Source: Phycisphaerae bacterium (GTDB taxonomy: Bacteria; Planctomycetota; Phycisphaerae; UBA1845; JAFGLZ01). Taken from it: a stretch of 64,000 nucleotides of DNA. Numbering within the stretch: position 1 is the stretch's first letter; each line of letters opens with the position of its first letter. The stretch is taken from positions 1-64,000 of the forward strand of contig JAFGLZ010000026.1 in assembly GCA_016927755.1 (NCBI GenBank), given 5' to 3'. A model generated the notes under the pieces. The model searched no databases, had not been told where the DNA came from, and worked only from the letters and a program-made list of their open reading frames with translations. Of this stretch, positions 18,269 to 28,002 are shown one piece after another. Both the position numbers and the translations under genes were made by a program.

Positions 18269-18405
18269 TCTCGCATCGTGAATGATCCGCCGGCGCTTGC
18301 CGAGCGCAACGAATGTCTGGGACGGGGACATACTCACGGCCGTCGTGAAGCTGCGAAACGCGGCCCAATGCTCCTGGGGGGCTAGGGCGAGGTGTGTGGC
18401 CTACG

Positions 18406-19389
18406 ATGATATGGCTTTGGCTCAGCTTCATCACGTTTGTGCTCTTGATGCTTGCGCTCGACTTGGGCGTCTTCAATCGCAAGGTGCACGCTATCAGGAC
18501 GAGCGAGGCGCTGGCATGGACCGCGTTCTGGGTCGTGCTCGCTCTTGTGTTCAATGTTGGCGTTTACTTCCTTTACGAGCATCATTGGCTCGGTGTCGGA
18601 CGCCAGCTCGGCCAGAATCTGGGTGGTCGACAGGCTGCCCTGGAGTTCTTCACCGCATACTTGGTGGAGAAATCGCTCAGCCTCGACAACATCTTCGTAA
18701 TCGCAGTGATCTTCGCCTACTTCAACGTCCCGCTTGCCTATCAGCATCGCGTCCTGTTCTGGGGCATTCTCGGTGCTCTCATCATGCGAGGGGCGATGAT
18801 CGCAGCCGGAGTCGCCCTGATTCGGCGCTTCGATTGGATCATGTACGTGTTCGGCGGCTTCCTCCTGTTCGCCGCCCTCAAGATGCTCCTTTCCCGACCT
18901 GAGGAGGTTGAACCCGCCAAGAACCCCTTTGTCAGGCTCGCCCGCCGCCTGTACCCGGTCACTCACGAACTCGACGGCCAGAGATTCTTCACACGCCTGA
19001 ACGGCCGACGCGCCATCACGCCGCTGTTCCTCGTCCTGCTTGTCGTCGAAAGCTCCGACGTTCTTTTCGCCGTTGATTCCATCCCGGCAGTCTTCGCCGT
19101 GACTCAAGATCCGTTCATTGTCTTCACATCGAATGTCTTCGCGATCCTCGGCCTTCGGTCCTTGTACTTCGCCCTTGCCAGCCTCTTGGACAGTTTCCGC
19201 TACTTGAAGATCAGCCTTGTTGTCGTGCTGGCCTTTATCGCCGTCAAGATGCTCCTTGCCCATCACTACGCAATCCCCACAGTAGTTGCCCTGGGGGTTG
19301 TCTGCGCCGTGCTGGTTGTCGGTGTACTGGCATCGGTGGTCAGAAACAGGCTGGAGGGGCCGGCCTTCGGGCCGCGGTTCACGTGTTAG
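18406..19389 (+). CDS. TerC/Alx family integral membrane protein
   Basis: 327 residues from the ATG at 18406 (MIWLWLSFITFVLL), a start chosen because TerC homologues begin this way; a GTG four codons earlier has no room for a ribosome site. There are seven to nine TM helices. Family landmarks are the acidic intramembrane motifs LALDLGVFNR, FFTAYLVEKSLSLDNIFV and LVVESSDVLFAVDSIPA. Established: TerC/Alx proteins take part in manganese export, pH response or tellurite resistance. No Mn riboswitch-like leader is evident in the 125 bases upstream. Confidence 0.93.
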   Translation: MIWLWLSFITFVLLMLALDLGVFNRKVHAIRTSEALAWTAFWVVLALVFNVGVYFLYEHHWLGVGRQLGQNLGGRQAALEFFTAYLVEKSLSLDNIFVIAVIFAYFNVPLAYQHRVLFWGILGALIMRGAMIAAGVALIRRFDWIMYVFGGFLLFAALKMLLSRPEEVEPAKNPFVRLARRLYPVTHELDGQRFFTRLNGRRAITPLFLVLLVVESSDVLFAVDSIPAVFAVTQDPFIVFTSNVFAILGLRSLYFALASLLDSFRYLKISLVVVLAFIAVKMLLAHHYAIPTVVALGVVCAVLVVGVLASVVRNRLEGPAFGPRFTC

Positions 19390-19482
19390 CTTGAGGGCTC
19401 CCGTAAGAAAGGTCCCGTGGACGTTGAACGTTTTGGCTCTTAGTGAAGTGGGTATGTTGCATCGGATCAGGACAGAACGCCA

Positions 19483-21834
19483 GTGACCGAAGAAACAACC
19501 TCAACATCAGGGATGACTCTAGCCACGCCTGTCGGCCTGTCCGACTGGAGGTTCACCGCGCGTGACGCATTGGTGTGCGCATTGCTTCTCCTACTGGGCA
19601 TGGCGCTCTGGTTACCGGGTTTGGGACGTCGAGGTTTGTGGACGAGTGGCGAGGCCCGAGCGGTTCAGACAGCCCGACGAATGGTAACGACCGGTCGCTG
19701 GGTCCCCATGACCCTGGAGAAACGGATGCCACTCTTGATGGTGGACCCGGCGAGCGGAGAGCCGGGCAACACCATCACCGGCTGGAAGCGATGGCCCACG
19801 CGGTTGAGCTACGAGCCAGGCGCAGTGCTGGCATTGGAGGGGGAGTGGCGAGATACGGTCAAGGCCGAGCTCGAACGTGGCGATCCGCCAACGGAGCTGC
19901 GCTATGACCATGTTCCGCAGATCCACAAGCCGGTCTTCTTCTATTGGCTTGTGGCATTCGGATACAAGCTCGGCCTACCCATGTCGGGACCGTGGATGAA
20001 CGCCGTGATCCGCGGGTTCAGCACCATTCCCGCAGTACTCTTGCTGCCAATCGTGTACCTGTTTGGCTGCATCCTGTACGACCGCCTGTCCGGGCTCATT
20101 GCGGCCACCTCGCTGGCAACGTGTGTGCTGTACTTCTGGTTGGCCCGAGTGGCAAAGATGGACATGACGCTCACGTTCATGGTGGGTCTCGCCTTCTTCC
20201 TCTGGTACCTCGGTTGCCGCGGAATCCGGCCACTGCTATGCAGCGTTCTCGTGTACGTCATCCTGGGATGTGCTTCGTTAATGAAGAGCCCGGCGTATTT
20301 CCTGCTGCCGGGCCTGATCGTGTTGGTATACCTATTGGCCGAGTCGATCGGAGAGCTCGGATTCAGCCAAGGACTCCGGCGTTGGCCGTCCGCGATTCGT
20401 CGGACAGCCAAGCACATGTACCTGCTTCCCGGTCTTCTGATCGTGCTCGCAATCTGGTTGCCATGGCACATCCTGATTCATATCGAGACCGACGGTCAAT
20501 TCACGAGAGAGATCTTTCTCCGGCACAATTTCGCACGGGCTGGCCTGATCGAATATGGTGACGAGTTCGAGGCCAAGACCAACGCCTCATTCTATCTCTT
20601 TCGAATCCTCGCTGACATGCTGCCATGGTGGATCATGCTGCCCGGTGCGGTCGTGCACGTGTTTCGCCCTCGCTGCCGGTCCCACTGGCGGCAGGGTGCG
20701 TGGTTGCTGATATGGATGGCCGTATGGCTGGTGTTCTTCAGCCTCCTCCATTTCAGGAAGAACGAGTACATCCTGCCGCTGTATCCTGCGGCGATGCTGC
20801 TGGTCGGCAAGATGCTGGCCGACCTGATTCGTTCCCCTAGCGGCGGCCACATCGGGTGGAAGACGCTCGCCGATGCGACGAAGGCGGGACTGGCATGGAT
20901 GCTCGGACGAAGGGCGTCTACTGCCGATCCCGACCAGGCCTTCGGTGGCGACCTTCGGTTGACGATCGCCGTCCGGGCGGCCTCTGTTGCTATGGCGATC
21001 GTCGCGGTCCTGATTGGAGTCGCCTGCCTGCTGGTCACGAGCGAGCGCATCAGGCAATCCGTGCTGACGTTTCCGAACCCCGATGACCCATGGATCGGTA
21101 CGAACGAACACGACCGAACGGCCTTTCTCGCATCGGCGGTCTTCATGCGAGAGCACTTGGCCGGCGTGGACGTGTCTCTTGTTTGCGCTGCCGCCGCAAT
21201 GGTCCTCGCCTCAATGATGGTCTTCAATCGACGACCGGGTGCGGCCGTAGCGCTGTGGACCGGAACGATGATGGCCGCCATGCTCGGCGCGGTGCATGTC
21301 CTCCAAGATCGTGTGCTGGATCCGCTTCGTTCCCAGCGCGAGTTCGCAGCTCGGCTTGAGCAGGTTGTGGACGAGTTGGGACCCGATACGCGACTCATAC
21401 TTTTCGGGGCGGAGGAACACGAACTCGTCACGCTAATGCCTGATCGATTCGACGCCATCCCGAGACTCCGTTTTGGTTTGCTGCGGGGGCGGTTGGAGGC
21501 GCTGCGGGACCATCCTGTGCTCATCCTGATGCCTCGAAAGGACTATGAGAATAGAGCCCTCTTTGGGCCGTTCGCCTGGGACGATCTGGCGAAGGTGTTG
21601 GAGGAGGTGCCGACGAACATGCCTCGCTACGACAAGGCGCACAACGACGCGCTCGTGATCCTGAAGGTGCCTCGCCGGCGACTGGCCCTGTGGCGTTCTG
21701 CTCCACAAGTCAAGCGCGGACGGCCGCGAATGGCCGCAATCCGCGCCAGCAGTGCGCTGTTAGGCCCCTACGACGGGTTGTTCCGACTGTGCGACGCGAG
21801 GCCCCCGTCCGATCCGGTGTGGGGTTCCGTTTGA
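19483..21834 (+). CDS. ArnT/PMT-type membrane glycosyltransferase (GT39/GT83-like)
   Basis: 783 residues starting at GTG. About twelve TM helices, with the first lumenal loop carrying the conserved acidic residues after LWTSGEARAVQTARRM and QIHKPVFFYWLVAFGYKLG. These are hallmarks of dolichyl/undecaprenyl-phosphate-sugar transferases. The loop between them has an unusual insert (about residues 85-145, LEKRMPLLMVDPASGEPGNT). The C-terminal soluble part (about 620-783) is family-typical but diverged. It probably transfers a sugar from a polyprenyl phosphate to lipid or protein at the outer face of the cytoplasmic membrane. The next two genes (methyltransferase, radical SAM) are co-directional and close. 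A second enzyme of this class lies at 25885-27816 on the other strand. Confidence 0.88.
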   Translation: MTEETTSTSGMTLATPVGLSDWRFTARDALVCALLLLLGMALWLPGLGRRGLWTSGEARAVQTARRMVTTGRWVPMTLEKRMPLLMVDPASGEPGNTITGWKRWPTRLSYEPGAVLALEGEWRDTVKAELERGDPPTELRYDHVPQIHKPVFFYWLVAFGYKLGLPMSGPWMNAVIRGFSTIPAVLLLPIVYLFGCILYDRLSGLIAATSLATCVLYFWLARVAKMDMTLTFMVGLAFFLWYLGCRGIRPLLCSVLVYVILGCASLMKSPAYFLLPGLIVLVYLLAESIGELGFSQGLRRWPSAIRRTAKHMYLLPGLLIVLAIWLPWHILIHIETDGQFTREIFLRHNFARAGLIEYGDEFEAKTNASFYLFRILADMLPWWIMLPGAVVHVFRPRCRSHWRQGAWLLIWMAVWLVFFSLLHFRKNEYILPLYPAAMLLVGKMLADLIRSPSGGHIGWKTLADATKAGLAWMLGRRASTADPDQAFGGDLRLTIAVRAASVAMAIVAVLIGVACLLVTSERIRQSVLTFPNPDDPWIGTNEHDRTAFLASAVFMREHLAGVDVSLVCAAAAMVLASMMVFNRRPGAAVALWTGTMMAAMLGAVHVLQDRVLDPLRSQREFAARLEQVVDELGPDTRLILFGAEEHELVTLMPDRFDAIPRLRFGLLRGRLEALRDHPVLILMPRKDYENRALFGPFAWDDLAKVLEEVPTNMPRYDKAHNDALVILKVPRRRLALWRSAPQVKRGRPRMAAIRASSALLGPYDGLFRLCDARPPSDPVWGSV

Positions 21835-21869
21835 CGTGACAGGAATCGGGGATGCCTTGGAGGTACCTC

Positions 21870-22652
21870 ATGCGTCATTCAGGGAAGAGCAACGAGATTG
21901 AGCGCTACCAGCGCGAGTCCGGCGCAGCAGCCTATCAGCTCAAGTACCGGTCCACCTGGATTCGCCGGCTCGACGATACGCGTGAACACCGTATCATGTC
22001 ACGATTGCTTCACCGCATTGATCACGGCCTGAACATACTCGACGTTGCCTGCGGTGCCGGTCGTTTCGGAGAACTGCTCGTTGGTCAGGCCCGTTCAGCC
22101 ACCTTCCTGGATCTGTCAATGCCCATGCTTCAGCTGTGCCGTCATGCTATGGGAGAAGGTGGCGCCAACCAAACAACTTTCATTCGTGCGGGAGCCGCGA
22201 GCTTGCCGTTTCGCGACGATTCCTTTGACCTAACAGTGGCGGTACGGCTTCTGCACCATTTCCATGACCCGTTGCGACGGACCGAGCTGATTACCGAGTT
22301 GCTTCGCGTGGCCCGACGCTGGGTCATCTTGACCTTCGCTGATCGGGCCTCACTCAAGGGACGCCAACGGCGTATCCGCCGACGGTGGCTCGGGCGCAAA
22401 CGTGGCGAGGCCATGATCGAGCGTGCCGAGGTGCTGTCCCTGGCCGCCGCCGAGGCATTCCAACGCGTCACGATTGTGCCCATTTCTAGGCTCTTCTCTA
22501 CGCAGGTCTACGTCTTGCTGGAACGTCAGCGACACACCCCCGAGAGAAGCAGAGCTGGCCTTTGCGAGCTGGACGCCGTACCTTGTAACACCGAAGTCGG
22601 CACAATGCGAAGGAACATGATCTATGCGGCTGTCTTTGATAAACCCAGTTAA
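21870..22652 (+). CDS. Class I SAM-dependent methyltransferase
   Basis: 260 residues from the ATG at 21870, chosen because GGAGG lies 6 bases upstream; an ATG six codons earlier lacks this. Motif I is ILDVACGAGRFGELL, followed by FLDLSMPMLQLC, the acidic LPFRDDSFDLTVAVRLLHHF (motif II region), and VILTFADRAS. This is a methyltransferase_11/25-type fold. Its 3' end overlaps the radical SAM gene by 29 bases, and it follows the glycosyltransferase closely, so the three are probably one operon acting on a lipid or envelope glycan. The substrate is unknown. Confidence 0.9.
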   Translation: MRHSGKSNEIERYQRESGAAAYQLKYRSTWIRRLDDTREHRIMSRLLHRIDHGLNILDVACGAGRFGELLVGQARSATFLDLSMPMLQLCRHAMGEGGANQTTFIRAGAASLPFRDDSFDLTVAVRLLHHFHDPLRRTELITELLRVARRWVILTFADRASLKGRQRRIRRRWLGRKRGEAMIERAEVLSLAAAEAFQRVTIVPISRLFSTQVYVLLERQRHTPERSRAGLCELDAVPCNTEVGTMRRNMIYAAVFDKPS

Positions 22653-23997
22653 CCGGCTCGTGGCGCTGGCCAAGGTCAAGAAGAACCGGTGGAACCGCTA
22701 CCGCAGGTGGAAACCGCTCAGCCTTCTGGTCCTGGGAGGTCTGACCCCACCCGAGTGGGAGGTCACGATCGTTGACGAGAACGTCAAGGTGCCGGACTAC
22801 GCGACCATGCCGCGTCCGGATCTGGTCGGCATCACGGCGTTCACCTCCCAGGCCAACCGCGCCTATGAATTGGCGGCCGAGTTTCACGGCCTGGGCGTGC
22901 CCGTGGTGATGGGGGGCATCCATGCGTCCATGTGCCTGGAGGAGGCCTTGCAGCGCGTTGACTCGGTGGTCACAGGGGAGGCGGAGGGCATCTGGGCGCA
23001 GGTTCTGGAAGACGCCCGGAACGGGAACATGAAGCGCGTCTACGCAGGCGAGCATGCGAACATGGACGAAGTCCCGTTGGCCAGGCATGACCTGCTGCCA
23101 TCCGGATACGCACTCGGGGCTATCCAGACCACGCGCGGCTGCCCGCTCAGTTGCAGCTTCTGCACCGTGACCGCCTTCAACGGCAGGGGGTACCGGCAAC
23201 GGCCCATTGACGATGTCGTGCAGGAATTCGGGTTGATCCGGGAGAGACGCGTTCTGATTGTTGACGACAATCTGATCGGCACGCGCGACGAGCATATCGC
23301 CCGCGCCAAGGACCTGTTTCGGGCCATGATCCGAGCGGGCCTGCGCAAGGAATGGGTTGCCCAGGTGACGATCAACATGGCCGATGACGACGAACTGCTG
23401 ATGCTGGCATCCAAGTCCGGTTGCAAGGGCGTTTTCATCGGCTTCGAGTCGCCGACGGCGGAAGGGATGATTGAGGTCGGCAAGAAGTTCAACCTTCACG
23501 GGGGACGAGACTTCAAGGCCTCTATCGATCGGATGCATCGGCACAAGATCCTGGTAGTCGGTTCCTTCATCCTAGGACTGGACACGGACAGGCGAGGCAT
23601 TGGTAAGCAGATCGCCGACACGAGCAGCCGTTACGGCGTGGACATCCTCAACACGCTGTTCCTAACGCCGCTGCCTGGCACGCATCTGTGGAAGGATATG
23701 GAATCACAGGGTCGCATTGCCGCCAACTCCTTTCCAGAGGACTGGCAGTTCTACACGCTGTTGTTTCCAGTGGCCTGCTACAAGCATTTGTCCTCGGACG
23801 AGATGTTCCGAGAGATGGATGAGTGCGTCGGGACCTTCTTTTCCGTGCCACGCATCCTACGCCGGTTTGTGGGGAACTTGTGGCGAATGCGTAGTCCCAT
23901 TTTCGCGCTGGCGATCGACCTTTCCAGCAGGAAGAATCTTGCCCTGAATCGCAAGACATACCGAGAATTCAGCTTGACGCACGACGTGGAGAAGTAA
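22624..23997 (+). CDS. B12-binding-domain radical SAM protein
   Basis: 457 residues. Residues 1-140 form a cobalamin-binding-like Rossmann domain (RPDLVGITAFTSQANRAYEL, VPVVMGGIHASMCLEEALQ) without an obvious DxHxxG. The radical SAM core has its cluster motif CPLSCSFC in TTRGCPLSCSFCTVTAFNGR. A C-terminal extension (about 330-457) carries the LFLTPLPGTHLWKDM motif of the DUF4070-type B12-rSAM group. Members of the group methylate or otherwise modify unactivated carbons in lipids such as hopanoids, or in antibiotics. Overlap with the methyltransferase gene suggests joint action. Lipid modification is inference. Confidence 0.92.
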   Translation: MRLSLINPVNRLVALAKVKKNRWNRYRRWKPLSLLVLGGLTPPEWEVTIVDENVKVPDYATMPRPDLVGITAFTSQANRAYELAAEFHGLGVPVVMGGIHASMCLEEALQRVDSVVTGEAEGIWAQVLEDARNGNMKRVYAGEHANMDEVPLARHDLLPSGYALGAIQTTRGCPLSCSFCTVTAFNGRGYRQRPIDDVVQEFGLIRERRVLIVDDNLIGTRDEHIARAKDLFRAMIRAGLRKEWVAQVTINMADDDELLMLASKSGCKGVFIGFESPTAEGMIEVGKKFNLHGGRDFKASIDRMHRHKILVVGSFILGLDTDRRGIGKQIADTSSRYGVDILNTLFLTPLPGTHLWKDMESQGRIAANSFPEDWQFYTLLFPVACYKHLSSDEMFREMDECVGTFFSVPRILRRFVGNLWRMRSPIFALAIDLSSRKNLALNRKTYREFSLTHDVEK

Positions 23998-24041
23998 ACC
24001 CCACTCCAGAGCTCCGCATCCCACGCTCAAGGAGGTGAACC

Positions 24042-24870
24042 ATGAAGAATCCATTCCTCGTTCCCGAGCTTCGAGAATGCCTGTCAAACAACGATATCGA
24101 AGGGCTGCAGCAGTTCTGCGCGTGCGAGCATCCCAAGCTTATTGCGGAGTTCTTGTCAGCGCTCGCCGGCCCTGAGATATGGGAGGTGCTAATCCACGTT
24201 CAGCCACCGACGCGAGCCGAGATCTTTAGCCACCTGGATGAGGAAGCCCAGGTGGAGCTTTGTGAGACCCTCCCACGAGACGGCGTCGCTCGTCTGCTCT
24301 CCGACATGCCGCCTGACGATCGCGCCGATCTATTCAAGCGAATCCCCGAGGACAAGCGTGAGGCGATTCTCCGGGCCATGGCCCAGGCCGAGCGCGAGGA
24401 CGTGCGGCGCCTTGCCGCCTATGGAGAAGGGACGGCCGGTGCGGCGATGACGTCTGACTACGCCACGCTGGCTCCCGGGCGGACCGCCGCCCAGGCCATC
24501 GAGCGTCTGAGGCGAGAGGCCCCCCAACAAAGAGACCATCTACTACGCCTACGTGGTGGACGAGAACCGCAAGATGTTGGGATTCGTGTCGCTGATCCTC
24601 GGTTTGCTCTCGTGGGGAAAGGTGATGTTCCTTTCCCAAGGCAGTGCGATCCCGATCGGCTACTCGCTGGCCAAGATCGGGGCGGCCATCGCGCTGGCCC
24701 TAGATCTCCAGGTAGTAACTGCGACCTTGATCGGCGCGATTCTGCCGTTGGCTGCGGCCAGGATGAACTGGGACCCGGCTGTGGTGGCCAGTCCGGCCTT
24801 AACCACGATCGTCGACATCACCGGCTTGCTGATCTACTTCACGACTGCGAAGGTGCTGCTGGGGATCTGA
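24042..24870 (+). pseudogene. mgtE: Broken mgtE-like magnesium transporter gene
   Basis: A strong site (AAGGAGGTGAACC) precedes the ATG at 24042. The first 165 codons encode the MgtE N-domain and the start of the CBS region (LPRDGVARLLSDMPPDDRAD, GEGTAGAAMTSDYATLAPGR, AAQAIERLRREAP). A run of six C (24520-24525), one more than expected, then shifts the frame. The correct reading continues in the next frame as NKETIYYAYVVDENRKMLGF. After GFVSL the sequence jumps straight to the last membrane helices (ILGLLSWGKVMFL, TTIVDITGLLIYFTTAKVLL), so the second CBS motif and the first helices, roughly 170 residues, are deleted. A sequencing error could explain the extra C but not the deletion. Non-functional as Mg2+ channel. 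Confidence 0.88.
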
Positions 24871-24967
24871 GCCAAGGAACGGTGACCGCCCGGGCGGCGC
24901 CGGCGACCTTCGCTCACAGACGACGGCGGCCCTCGCTCTGTCCATCCTCGGGTCCGGGGGGATCCTG

Positions 24968-25888
24968 TTATCGACCGTGATTCGCCAGCAGCTTCCCGCG
25001 GAAGTCGTGTGAGATCCAGACGCCTCCGTCGTCATCGGCAATCACTGTCCGTCCGTCGGGCAAGACAGCCAAGCCTTCTGCCTTGCCTGCGGGCAGGCGG
25101 ACTGATCGTTTGATGTTTCCCTCGCGGTCAACCAAGAGAAGAACGGCATCCTTGGAGCACAGCACGCAGAACTGACCGATGCCGTTGTCGTAGACAATAT
25201 CCGATATGCGGGGCACACCCAACGTGAGTGAGCTTCGCACTGATGCCCGTTGTCGCACACCGAGGATCTCAGAAGAATTCGATCGTTGCCGGGCATCCTC
25301 CGTCGCCACGGGCGAGAGATCGGCATCTACGCCGATCAGCAAAGCGGGGTCCGCTTCGACAGTAATCAACAGCTTGAGAACCCCATTCGCGTCCGCAGTG
25401 ATCGCAACGCCCTCGATTCCCTTGTTGCCCTTGAGTGGCTTGTCCTTCAGGGAGGCATCTGCTTGTAGATCGACATGCAAGCATCGCAGGATCCGTTTCA
25501 GTCCGAGGTCATACTCGAGAATCGCCTGGGACGACTCGACGGCGATGAAGAGCGTCCCGGTAACGGGGTGGACGGCGAGACCCTCCAGATCGCCGGGGAT
25601 ATCGTATCGCCCTACCAGATTCCATTGCTGGTCGAACTCCAGGACATACCCCTGATCGCTGGCAATGAAAAGGGTTCCTCGTTTCGGATGAAAGGCTGCT
25701 GCGGAAGGCTCTTGCACCGAGACCCTGTGGAACGTCCAGCTGGCTTTCAGGGCGTCAGCGCGGTAATAGCGCCACCATCTCCCGAGGGGCAAGATCGCCG
25801 CTGTTATGCAAGCGGTCGCTATTAAGCCGAGCAGTACGATCCACCGGACCTTGTGGCTCCGCGTCGGGCGATTCGCGTCCCGCGTCAT
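24968..25888 (-). CDS. SdiA-regulated-type beta-propeller protein, membrane anchored
   Basis: 306 residues. An N-terminal signal anchor (IVLLGLIATACITAAILPL) precedes repeated beta-propeller strands of the SdiA-regulated/YjiK type: EPSAAAFHPKRGTLFIASDQ, DLEGLAVHPVTGTLFIAVE, KGIEGVAITADANGVLKLL, AEGLAVLPDGRTVIADDDGG. The family is periplasmic; the precise role is unknown, with phytase- or lactonase-like activities suggested for relatives. Its ATG overlaps the stop of the glycosyltransferase gene upstream (ATGA), so they are co-translated. Confidence 0.85.
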   Translation of the reverse strand: MTRDANRPTRSHKVRWIVLLGLIATACITAAILPLGRWWRYYRADALKASWTFHRVSVQEPSAAAFHPKRGTLFIASDQGYVLEFDQQWNLVGRYDIPGDLEGLAVHPVTGTLFIAVESSQAILEYDLGLKRILRCLHVDLQADASLKDKPLKGNKGIEGVAITADANGVLKLLITVEADPALLIGVDADLSPVATEDARQRSNSSEILGVRQRASVRSSLTLGVPRISDIVYDNGIGQFCVLCSKDAVLLLVDREGNIKRSVRLPAGKAEGLAVLPDGRTVIADDDGGVWISHDFRGKLLANHGR

Positions 25889-27816
25889 CTGAGGGTTTCG
25901 CCTTTAGTGGCCGGGAGCGAACTTGCTGATGATGCGTTCGTCTGCGCCCGGAAGATCGGGGGCGGCGTTCGTGCCTTGGCCAGGCGCCAGTCCTCCTCTT
26001 CGCCAGTGTTCCACGGGTTGGTGATGACGACAAGCGCATCGCCGGGATCGTCCCAGCTACCGGCCGTGCGCGCCACCTCCGTGTAGCGTACCTCGAACAT
26101 GCTGGTGAACATGTCGAGTTCCTCGGCTTCGAAGATGAAGTACTCCTCCTGATCGCTGTTCAGGCGGTCGATGATGCGTTTTGCCCCTTCGATGAGTATG
26201 TCCTGAGGGACCTCAAGTCGCCCGCGTCTTCTTTCGGCCATCTCCAGGGGAGAGTAGAGAGGTTTGACCTGAACGCCCAGGTAGTAGACCACACGCGAGT
26301 CCGGCCGACCGGCCGCCCATGTAATCCGATCGTTCTGGCCGATGGACAAAGCCTTGAGCTTCTCCGCAAGCTCTACCTCATTCTCATTGACGCCCCCACG
26401 TCCGAGGGAGGACCATATCCAAGCGAACAGGAAGAGTGGCATGACGAACAGCACGGAAAGGCTGGCCCTCCGCTGTTGCGTCCAGAACAGATAGCTGGCC
26501 AGACCGACCCCGCCGAGCGCAATCAATCCGGATGGCCAGGCAATCCAGACGATGTTCGGCCACCGTAGTACGCAGACGCAGATCGCTACCACCGTGCCGA
26601 CAATCAGTGCCGCGCAGATAGCTATGATGGCCAATGCCACACGTCGCGAGCGTACGTCCTTGTCTCCAAAGAACAACTGATCGATGACGGGCGCGAGCAG
26701 CAAGGCAAACCCAGGTGCCACTGGGAGTAGGTAGTGCGGGCGCTTGAAAGCGGACGTGCTCAGGAATGCCACTTGGACTGCCACCCACGTAATCAGGAAC
26801 AACAGGGCGTTCCGATCGTAGCGGCTCGATCGACGAAACGGTTCCGCAACCGCTTCGGGAAGCGACAAGCAGAAAGGCGCCATCATCGCAAAGAGGAGCG
26901 GGAGGTAATACCACCACGGCTCCACATCATGGCTGAGCATCCCCGTGTAACGGTCGACGAATTCCGTTCTCCAAAGCGGCAGGGCATTCTCAACCTTGAG
27001 ATAGACATACAGCGGCCACGGCAAGAACGTGATGAGAAAGAGGACTATGCCTGGCAAGAGCCACAAATCACCCAAGCGTTGGAGTTGTCCCACAGCCCGA
27101 TGGGCCGCGTCGCGGAGGAATGACTTGCTCGGGTCGCGAGCGATCCTCGCGTCTGCCAAGGGGATCGTGGCAAACCAATATACAAAAAGCGGCAGGCCGA
27201 CCAGGGCCAATGGGAGGGGGGCCTTCGTGAGCATGCCCAGAGACAGCGTAAGATAGAAACACACCAGGTATCTTCGCCTTGAGGCCGGATTCGCAATGGC
27301 CTTGTAGAAGCATGCCAGAGATGCCGTCGTGAAGAACGTCAGCAGCATCTCCGCCTGAGCGTTGTGGGAGAAGAAAAGGGAAGCGCCGCAACAGGCCGCG
27401 ATTGCCCCCGCCAGTAGGCCAACACGCTGACCGAACATCGACCGACCTAGCCCGTAGACCACCAGAACCGTCAGGATGCACGCGAGCGCGGATGGCAAGC
27501 GCGCCGCAAGGACGCTGACGGGTGGGTCCATGTCGGGCGGATCCACGAGATAGGACGCTGCCGCCGCCAGCCACATTTGGAGGGGCGGTTTTCGGATGAA
27601 GGGCACGTCGTTGAAGTGGGGAATCAGCCAATCGCCCGACTGACGGATCTGTCGGGCGGATTGGGCAACAATCCCTTCATGATCACTCAACGGAGGCCCG
27701 GTGTCCAGCCCCGACAGACTCGTGACGCTGGCGAATGCCAGCAGCACCACCAACCACATCCGACCCGGCTCGGCCTTGTCGTCCGTGATTGATTGCCGAG
27801 GTTCATCCTGAGTCAT
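25885..27816 (-). CDS. ArnT-like membrane glycosyltransferase (GT39/GT83)
   Basis: 643 residues from the ATG at 27816, which has GGAG eight bases upstream; a longer frame to 27915 adds a basic stretch without homology character and is rejected. About twelve TM helices. The catalytic acidic pair is in the first periplasmic loop after TGPPLSDHEGIVAQSARQI, followed by VPFIRKPPLQMWLAAAASYL; a second signature is TSAFKRPHYLLPVAPGFALL. It resembles 4-amino-4-deoxy-L-arabinose/undecaprenyl-phosphate sugar transferases. It is divergently oriented from the first GT39 enzyme and coupled to the beta-propeller gene. Donor and acceptor are unknown. Confidence 0.9.
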   Translation of the reverse strand: MTQDEPRQSITDDKAEPGRMWLVVLLAFASVTSLSGLDTGPPLSDHEGIVAQSARQIRQSGDWLIPHFNDVPFIRKPPLQMWLAAAASYLVDPPDMDPPVSVLAARLPSALACILTVLVVYGLGRSMFGQRVGLLAGAIAACCGASLFFSHNAQAEMLLTFFTTASLACFYKAIANPASRRRYLVCFYLTLSLGMLTKAPLPLALVGLPLFVYWFATIPLADARIARDPSKSFLRDAAHRAVGQLQRLGDLWLLPGIVLFLITFLPWPLYVYLKVENALPLWRTEFVDRYTGMLSHDVEPWWYYLPLLFAMMAPFCLSLPEAVAEPFRRSSRYDRNALLFLITWVAVQVAFLSTSAFKRPHYLLPVAPGFALLLAPVIDQLFFGDKDVRSRRVALAIIAICAALIVGTVVAICVCVLRWPNIVWIAWPSGLIALGGVGLASYLFWTQQRRASLSVLFVMPLFLFAWIWSSLGRGGVNENEVELAEKLKALSIGQNDRITWAAGRPDSRVVYYLGVQVKPLYSPLEMAERRRGRLEVPQDILIEGAKRIIDRLNSDQEEYFIFEAEELDMFTSMFEVRYTEVARTAGSWDDPGDALVVITNPWNTGEEEDWRLAKARTPPPIFRAQTNASSASSLPATKGETLR

Positions 27817-28002
27817 GAGACTTCTCCGTCTTGCCCGGGCGGCTCGCCAGAAACACAGGTCCAACTTGCTCGACAACATGCTCCCACCCGGTCCCGGAAG
27901 TGTCAATCCGGACACGCAAACCGCGACGAAGGTTGCCCCTACATCCTTGCCTTCGTTGAGTTTTGATTAGGAGAGAAGTTGCTCAGAATGAAGCTCTCAA
28001 TC

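Noticed and set aside
18282-18902. A 206-codon frame overlapping TerC
   Set aside because: Arginine-rich shadow of the TerC gene in another frame.
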